A stretch of 64,000 bases of DNA from Prasinococcaceae sp. CCMP 1430 (lineage: Eukaryota > Prasinodermophyta > Palmophyllophyceae > Prasinococcales > Prasinococcaceae). The notes under the pieces were generated by a model that worked only from the letters and a program-made list of their open reading frames with translations, searched no databases and was not told the DNA's origin. Made by a program: the position numbers and the translations under genes. How positions within the stretch are numbered: the first letter of the stretch is position 1; every line of letters begins with the position of its first letter. This document shows, in pieces, positions 19,329 to 27,900 of the stretch. Location of the stretch: assembly GCA_013416795.1 (NCBI GenBank), contig RQSC01000011.1, positions 84,667 to 148,666 on the forward strand, written 5' to 3'.

Positions 19329-20035
19329 CGTCACCGATATGAGCGGCGCGGCCGCGCCAGACTCATCCGCTGGGAAGAGCGCCGCGCTCGCCCCGCCCGC
19401 CGCTGCTGCGCCCGCGTCTTCCGCTGGCTGGCTTTTTTTTAAAGGCTTTTTAGTAGGGTGTCACGAAGCCTAAATCTTTTTTTATTTATGGAATCTTGAA
19501 GCAAGCAGGAAAAAAGACCGCCCGCGGCAGCACCCTCGTACGGTGTGGTCTTCGTGTGACTCGCCCGTGGCTAGGTTTGACCTTATCATTTTTTAATACT
19601 GTACTGTACAGCACTTGACGTTTTTTTAGGGAGTGTGGGCGCACGCGTGCCGCTGAGCGGAGGGAGTTCGGGGTGCGCCGGAGCCCGAGCTCGCCTGCGC
19701 GTATTTAGGGGAGGACGAGCGTTTCAGGGTTTGCATGATTTGGATTCGCGCACGCGCGCGCGCACGCAGGCGCGTCGCGCGGCGCACGAGTGCGCGCGCG
19801 CGTGTGGGCCGCTGGCGCCTTGGTACCAACTGGAAGAAGCAATGCTGGGGGCATGCGCGCGCTGCGGCGGGCCCTCAGGCGCCGATGCGGCCGCCCGAGC
19901 GCCGTCGGACCAGGCGCCACCAATGCAGACAGGCCAAGCCATGCATTACTGTCGCGCGGCGACACACGCGGCGCACGCGCCGGGCGCGGCCCGCGACGGC
20001 AGGCGCCCCCGGCACTCCTCGTGCGCGCGTGCGTC
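19329..20035. other. intergenic region upstream of prmA, partly AT-rich
   Basis: About 700 bp. It holds several A/T runs (T8 near 19433, T7 near 19478, T6-T7 near 19590 and 19622), a TACTGTACTGTACAG inverted repeat at about 19600, and an AGGGTTT at 19726-19732. The missing 5' exon of the prmA-like gene may be here. No other coding region is convincing. Confidence 0.4.
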
Positions 20036-20882
20036 TCACGCGCGGCAGTCCTCGGGCTTGGGCGTGTGCGTGATCGGACGAGCGATGAGATACGCGTCCG
20101 GCGGGTCTAGCCGCTTGTAGTAGCCCTTCACCGTCTCTCGCACCTCGAAGCCGAGCTTCTTGTAAAAGCTCACCGCCTCATCGTTCGACGTCTGCGCCCG
20201 GCGCGCGCACACATGTGCGAACAGATCGCACCCGCGTCAGCCCGCGCAAAGAAAACAACAAAGCACAGACGCAGGTGGCAGTCAGCAGCGTGCAGTGGCA
20301 TGCATGCCCCACTGGCACGCGTGCTGCACCGAGGCACACTCGCGCGGCGTGCGCACGCGTCTCAACGCGCCATGAGCGCGCCGCCGCTGACGCACCTGTA
20401 CGTGCAGGTACACGTCGAGGAAGTTGGGATCCTGCTCGGCGAGCTTGATTGCATTGCGCACCATTTGCGAGCCGACGCCGCGGCCGCGGTACGCAGGCAG
20501 CACGCCGAGCGTCATGATGTACAAGCGCGCGCCGCCGCTGGCCTTCTCGCAGCGGCACGCGATCCCTCCGACCACGATATCCGTGTAGTGCGCTGAGGGA
20601 GGCGGCCGCGCAGAGGCGCGCGGTCACACACGAGCGCGGACATGCGGTCAGTGGCAGTCGCTTTGGAGCGCGCAAAGGCCCGCGCGCAGGCCCGCGCGCG
20701 CGGTGCGACTCACCAAGCGACGAGAATTCCCCCGCCGTCATCGCGTCCGCGTACACCTTATCCTGATAGCGCACAGGGAAGATGCAGCGGTTGAGCGTGC
20801 GCAGCTGGTTCACGTTGCGATCGTGCACCGGATCGAGGCTCACATCGAGCACTGCTGCAGGTTGGCCGTCCACCGCCGCCAT
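20036..20882 (-). CDS. NAA50: N-alpha-acetyltransferase NAA50-like (GNAT)
   Basis: Three exons, 20714-20882, 20396-20592 and 20036-20191, with introns GTGAGT...CCTCAG (phase 1) and GTGCGT...GCGCAG (phase 0), give 173 residues, the usual NAA50 length. Conserved pieces run in order: LNRCIFPVRYQDKVYADAM (the NAA50 N-terminal FPVxYxxxFY-type motif), DIVVGGIACRCE, LYIMTLGVLPAYRGRGVGSQ (the acetyl-CoA loop R/Q-x-x-G-x-G/A), FLDVYLHVQTSNDEAVSFYKKLGFE and ETVKGYYKRLDPPDAYLI. NAA50 acetylates N-terminal Met of Met-hydrophobic proteins and associates with NatA at ribosomes. The exon joins are dictated by continuity of these motifs. The start is at the second of two nearby Met codons (the other is at 20915). 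Confidence 0.92.
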
Positions 20883-21976
20883 ACCTGCGACGAGGGTGGC
20901 CGGCGCCCTCCCCACTCACCACCGGCTTGGCGAAACTCCAACGCACGCCGCCCGGCCGCCCACCTGTGCGCCCTCGCGCTCGCTCGCGCACTCGTGCGCC
21001 TCCACCGTCCGGAGTTCGCTCGGCGCGAGGCGACGTGCCTCTCCCCCCTCACTCCAACCACCTTCTCCGCCTCTCCCGCCACACGCGCGTCCGGGAGCGC
21101 GGACGGCGCGCCCGCCTGCAGCACCCCGAGTGGCGCACACGCGTACGCGCGCGCGGGCATGCGCGCTCGCCCCACGCTCCGCACAAATTTAGGGTTAACC
21201 ACATCCAAAACATGCATTTGTTTGCAGTACTCCCCCGCGGAACATGTTTGGGTTGCGATCGCCAGCCGCCACCACCTCTGCATACATTGTGACTTGATTT
21301 CCCAGAGGCATGTTTGGGGTCGAGCGGCGATTTCGGATGCGATGCATCGAGGGGCATTGCCTTCTAGAATTGATACGGGAAATGCGGCCTGCCTGCGCTT
21401 TGATGGTGCGCGTTCGGCGCCTGCTCGTCTGCGTCGGCGGCGTCGGCAGCGGCTCGGCCCCTACCCCCGGCGGGAGCGGCGCGGAGGCAGGCGGGGCTCT
21501 GGGCGGCCCCCAAGGCCTTCGCGAGGCCCTCGAGGCGTGCCGGCAACGCGCTGGCGCCGCGTCGGGGGGGGGGGGGAGCCTACCGCGCCCGCCGCGCCCG
21601 CCACGCCCGCCCAAGGCTGAGGCTCATCAGCTTCGAAACGCTCGCGCCGCCGGTGGGGGGGAAAAAGCGCACAAAAAAGACGCGGCGCATGTACAGTACC
21701 GGGTCGCGCCTCGCTCGCCGCCACAGCGCGTGCGCACGCGATGGTGCCAGCCCCCAGCCCCCTCTGCGGGGTGGGGGGGCTGGCGGGTGGGGGGTGAGGG
21801 CCGGCTTCGGAGCGACAGGGGTGAGGTGGCCAGGGTTCGACGAGGGCGCGGTCGATGGCGACTGTGCGCGTCGCTGCGTGGGATGAAGGGGCGCTGCCGG
21901 GCGCGGCGGGCGGCGCGCGGCGCGCGGCGCACGCAGTGCATCTTCGGCGCTCGCGCCGTCGGGGAGGTATGCGGCG
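20883..21976. other. intergenic region between NAA50 and the giant ORF
   Basis: About 1.1 kb separating divergently transcribed genes, so it should carry both promoters. There is an AT-richer island at about 21183-21370 containing TTTAGGGTTAACC (21188-21200) and two CATGTTTGGG copies (21243 and 21309). The rest is GC-rich with a G10 run at about 21568. No convincing coding sequence or tRNA was recognised. Confidence 0.4.
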
Positions 21977-24900
21977 ATGCTGGACGCCGCGGGCAGCGGC
22001 GGTGGCAGCGCGGGCGGCGGTGCGCCTCCCGCGGAGACTGGCGGGGTGGTGGCGGTGCAGCTGCCCGCGATGGGCGCCTTGCAGCGGCAGCTGCGCGCGG
22101 TCGAGCCGGGGATGCCTGGCACCGGCGCGGCATGGCTGCTGGAGAGCGAGGACGCAGACTTTGCGACAGGCCGAGACAAGTCGCCGCTCGAGGTGCTGCT
22201 CGTGGCCACCGAGGGAGGGCTGCGTGCATTGTCATTTCCACCGGATGCAGGCCGCCGCGCAGGTCGGGAGGAGCACCCACCTCTGCCTGCCGCCGGTGGC
22301 GGCGGCGGCCAGCAACGCGTCCGCCCGACCTGCCGCGGCGCTGTTCGGCTGCCGCTCGCAGGCGCCGATGGGCAAGCGGCGGCAGTCACGTTCCCCAGCG
22401 GATCCGCAACGCTTGCTGCGCTGGCGAGCCTTCCGGATAGCACACATGTCGAGGTTCGCAGTGTCGCAGCGTGCAGGGGCGGCACCGCAGTGGTCGTGCG
22501 CGTCCGCTGCACGTTGCAGCCGCTATCGTCCCCTGCGCGGGCCTCCGAGTACGCCGCATCGAGCAGCGAGATACAGAGCGACAGCGACGGGGACAGCACG
22601 GACGCGGCCCATCCAGGCGACGGCGACAAGCTGACGGATTGCGAAGGGGCGGCTTTCCTGCTGCTCCAGGACGGCGAGCTCTTGCCGGCCGGGTTCGTCG
22701 CTCTCGGCGGGATCGACGAAGACCCATGGACGGCGTGCGAAGTGTCGGGGACGGCGTTGCTTCTGCTGCATCGCAGCGGCGAGCTTCACGCGTGGGCTAA
22801 TGCGTTGCGAGCGGGCGCCGGAGCGGAGAGCTCGGCACGGTGCGCCATAGGGGTGCCACCAGTCGTGATTGCTAATCCGACGGCCTCCATGGCAGACCAC
22901 TGGCGCGCGCTGGCAGTGCTCGCCAGCGAGGACGGCTGCGTGGCAATAGTATCGGCTGGCACCGTCACCACCAGTGTGCCAATAGATGACATCATGACGA
23001 TAGACACGTGCGACGCCAGCATCGACGACACGGGCGCTGGCTCCCTGACTGGCAATTCTCCCGAGCAGCTGTTTTGGTGCGATAGGAGCACCTGCAGCGA
23101 GTGGCAGGGTGGCCCCGGCCGCACGGAGGCCATGATGCGACGCGCGGATGCAGCCTTGGCGATAGCGGCGCGTGCCGAAGGCGGGAGCACATGGGCACCG
23201 ACGACGTCGTTCGCCGCTGGTGGTGAACGCCGGCGAAGGCGTGCTATGCGGGAGAAGCAATCACGGGCGGCGTCAGCGGGCAGGCGGCGGGTGCTGTTGC
23301 CGTTGGTGGCGCACTCCCAGGAGGTGGACACGCTGTTGTTCCCAGGCGAGCGAGACAGCGTCGCCATCGTCACAGTCTCGAAGGCCTCAGGTCGCGCACT
23401 CTCCATTGCATTCAGGCCTCTGTGCGATCGCGACGAGCGCGAGAGTGGCGGTGCCGACGTGCGCGATGTTGAGACTGACATTGCCAGCCTCGATGGCACG
23501 GTGTGCTCGCTGGGTTCTTGCGTGTATCTTCTCACTGCCACTGGGCTCGTGGCCGTCCTCCCCTCGACAGACAGCGGAGCGTCGCAGTCGCAGCGCGGAC
23601 TCCGCGCCTTACTGGAGCGCGGTGGGGCCACCGCGGCGGTGGCTGTGCGTTCGCTGAACAGATGGAGCGCCGAGCTAGTTGCTGAGTGTTTGCTTGACCG
23701 TGCCCTCAACGAGGTCATGGCCATTGAAGCCCAGGATGTGCTGGACGTGAGTGCAGGGTTCTCGATGACCGCGCGTGAGCAGCTCCCTGCCGTCCTCGCG
23801 GACGTCTCTCGCGCACTGGACAATGCCGTCGATGCGAAATGGGTAGTCCCCGCGCTCCGCAAGGTTCTGCGCGTCGCCGCGTCATCGCCATCATCGATGC
23901 GCGACAAGCTGCTGAGGCTGGGCGCGCAAACCATCCCCCGCGCTCTGCGGATTTTCTCTGAATCAAGTGATGGTTCCGCGAGCGAGCTTTGTCATTACTT
24001 GGTGCTCATCCGACGGCTCCAGCACGAGAACGCGAACGACGGTGATACCACTGAGATCGGCATCGCGACCATGGCCACGCCCTTGCCGCACAATACCAGG
24101 AGCGGCGGCGAAGCGGCGCCGCACACGGCGCCCCCTGCAATGCCATCGTCAACTGCTATGCGCCATCTGAGTGGCACGAGGAAGCTCCGCAGGTCTCTGT
24201 TCGGAGCGGAGTCAACTGGCGACAGCCCGCCGGCACATGCAATGTCTGCCACGCAAAGGCAAGAAGGGCGAAGGGTAGCGCCATCTGCGGGAGAGCGAGA
24301 AGACCATGAGGCGCTCGTCACGCGGTGGCAGCGCGGGCGGATGAATGCCATTGAGATAGTTCAAGAGGCTCTGCTGACGAATCGCCTATCCACGGCCATG
24401 GCCCACCTCGTCGAGAAAGGTCAGCGCCTGGGTCCCGAGCGCGTGATCGAGTTGGCGCGTGCACTGGCTTACAGGCTCATTTGGCAAGCTAAGGGCGACA
24501 AGGCGGTCTCCACGCTGTGGCGAGCCGGCGATCAACCAATCAAGGCGCTGAAGTGGTTGCGGGAGGCCACCGTGTATCGAAGGTTGCGCCGACTCCTCCG
24601 AGACCTGTTGGGTAGGATCCATGATGGGGCGGAGAGCACGCGGACGGACGACGAACTCTGGCAGGCGATGGAGCGCCTGGAGGCGTTGTACCCCAACGAG
24701 AGCTACGCCCGTGCGAGCGAGGGGCTGCCGACCAGCTCTCTTGACTTCTTCGCTTGTGGGGACATCGGGTTTGAGAGCACAGGCAGTGGCAGCTACGAAC
24801 CGTGGCAGCTCGATGACGTTGCGCACACCGTCGACGGACTCCCGACTCATGCGAGCAGCAGCAGCGGCCCATACATGTGTCTGCCGGCGGCATGGGTACG

Positions 24901-27900
24901 CGAGTGGGATGCAGAGACGTTGGCGCGTGTGGAAATTGAGGGCCGCGCGCTTGGCCTGCTCTCACATGGGGCAGGAGCTGACGCGCATCGGAGGGCGTGG
25001 AGCCCGCCATCACGACCAATGCTCCCACACGAGTGGACGGGCGGAATGCAGATTTTAGTGGAGAGGCCAATGCCGGCCGAGCTCGAAGCGTGGGTGAGTG
25101 CTGTGCCACAGTCCTCCCTGGTGAGGCAGAGTGTGCACACCCCTGAGGGCACGATTCAGATGTTGGCGCTGCCCTCCGGCGTCTGGGAGAAGATAGCCGC
25201 AAGAGCGCTGCCGTCGCAGCGAGCCGTGCTCGAGCAGGCCTTGCTGCGCGAGGGGGTGATCAGCGATGAGATGCTAGATGCTCAGGACGTGCCCCTGCAT
25301 ACGCTGGCTCGTGCAGGCCTCGTTTCTGCCGACGACGTGCCCAGCACTGCTTGTCACCTTGGATCGGCGAAGCTGGCGGCAAAGGTGGCGTCGCTTCGCC
25401 TCGCGCACACACTCGGGGCGTGCGTGCGCTGGAATGGACCCGCGCAGGTCTTTGACGTCCTCTCGCATGACAACTGGGCTGCGTGGCAGATCCTTGCTCG
25501 CTGGGATGGTCGTGCTCTCGACGCCGCAGTAGAGAATATACGGTGGTTGGACAACGAGGACTCTGATGTCCCGAACGATGCTTTGCTGGAGGGACTGGCC
25601 AAGCGAGAAGGCGGTCCTTTAGCTGTCCTGTGCATTCTTTCGCAGTCGACCGTCGCTCTGGAGGAGTGTCTCTCGTCGCAACACCGCGCCATTGCACGGG
25701 ACGCCTACGTCCCACACGTGCGTCTGAATAGCCTCGCATCGCTCGCCGACACCCACCCAGTGCTCTGGCACGTGCTAGCCGCGTGCGCCAACCCGCTCCC
25801 TGAGATGTCGCCTCGAGAGCTTGAATACCAAGCAGTGGACAATGCAACGCCCCGCGACGTCGCGATCAACGTAGGAGAATCGCAGGTGCTGGACCATTAC
25901 ATTGCATGGCGGCGCAGGCAGTTCCTGTGTTCTGGTGGCGACGCGTCGCTTGTGGATCTCGTGCGGCACGACGTCCCGGAGAGCATCCGGAGCATGCTGG
26001 AGCGGGCCACCAGCTGCCCTCGCGAGGCTGGCGCAATCGCAGCGGCCGGCGATGGCTTCGAGCACAGTGCGCTTGCGCTCATTCACGAGTGGGAGGACAC
26101 ATGCTGGTCAGAGATCGATCGCATCGCTCTGCCTGATAGCACTCCACCAGACTCGCCGATAAGCGAGCTTGAGGACCTGCTGGTCGAAGGGCGTGCCCTC
26201 GCCGCGCTGGAGGTCGCTCTGTCTAAGGACCAGCACGGCGTTGCGATGGACCTGCTCATAGCGGCTTCCAGAGCTGCAGCCACCCGTGCCTTCTCGGAGG
26301 ACTGTGCCGTTGCAGCTGCGGTCGTAGCAACGCTGCTCGCCGGCGACAACGAGGCTGCGGCATCCATTCGTTGCGACGTGGCAGCGCTGCGGCGCGTTGC
26401 GATGATAGACGCCCCGCGCTCTGCCTTCATTGCAGCCGCCCTTCGCGACAGTTTCGCACAGACGGTAGCATCGCCTCAGACTCGCCCGTCGATCAGTGCA
26501 GCTGCCACGGATCTTGTCAAGGCGCTGCTCGAGTGCGAACTTTCGCACGAGGGCAGAAGCGCGGCCAGCGTGAGCCGCATGGCTCTCCCTGCCGCCGTCA
26601 TCAAGCGCCATGGTCTCGACGGGCGCATTGTTGAGTCGCACCTTCAGCGCCTCGCTGCCGGAGACGACTGGTTGTCCGTTCTCAGCGAGGCCGAAGTCCT
26701 TCGTGTACCACGACAGGCTGTGCTGGATGTGATCAGCGCGGCGCCGGGGAAAGGGGTCAATCGCGCCAACAAGGATGACTCCCACGCGTGGTGGCGCCAC
26801 CATGCAACTCGAGCGCTCGGTGGAGACAAGTTGAGCTGGGAGGCGTTCGAGCGTCGGCCCAAGTACGAACTCCTTGCCCTTGCAGCGCGTGTTGAAAACG
26901 GGAGCATGGGGACCACCGAGCTCGTACCGCTGTGCCGCTCCCTCGGCTGGCCCGCACTCGCCGTCACCGCGGCTGCCTTGGGCGTCGATCCTGCCAGCGC
27001 TGCAGCGGCATGGATGGAGGCAACGACGGGAACACAGGGCAACGCAGTGTTGTTGCAGTGCAGAAACTTCGTGATGCGGCGCTGGCGCGCCTGGCCAGCC
27101 GGCGATGAGGACGCAAGCACACAGATGGGTGCTCCTGTCGAGGCGAAGGCAGACCTGGCAGCCACGACTTCAGCGCTGTGCGCGCTTCGCCTCCACACAC
27201 CCGTGGCACGGGCGTTCGAGATATTCAAGCCGTGCCCCGTTCTCGCGCTGGCGGCCGCCAGCGTCCGATGCGCATCGACCAGACACTCGGAGGCCGTTGC
27301 CGACGCGCTGGAGCGGTTGCACGCCGAACTCTGCAAACTCGCTGGCGACGGCGTGAGTGCGGAGGATACCTCATCCCTCGAGTCGAAATTCGACGCCGTC
27401 GCCCGCCAGGCAAAGTGCCGGACGGCGTGCATTGGCGTGCTCTGCATCTTTGACACGTACCTCGCGCGCACGCGTTCCGTGTGGGAAAATCGTGGATTCA
27501 TCGATGCGCTCCAGGCGTCGCGGCTGTGCGACGCCAGCTCGGCCCCGCGTACGTTCGCGCGCGCGATCGAGAGCACAGTCGTCAGGTACAACGCGACTTG
27601 TACGTTGGCTGCTGCCGGCGGAGGCGTCGGCGACGCTACAGCAAGTGGTACGCTTCCACTGGCAGAGGTGTTGGAGGGCCGTTCCAACTTTGATGAAGGG
27701 CTGCTGAAGAGACTGACGAGTGCTGGCGAATGGGACCGAGCCTTCGAGTGGGCAGGGGTGCTGGACGGCGTCGAAGGGGCGTGCGTCATTGCAATGGAAG
27801 CCGATGGTGATGCTGAGCTCCTGGATGGCTGGATGCCGCTGGCATGCGATAGAGAGGGCGTAGATGACAGAGCCCGTGACTCGGATGGCAGGAGCTTATC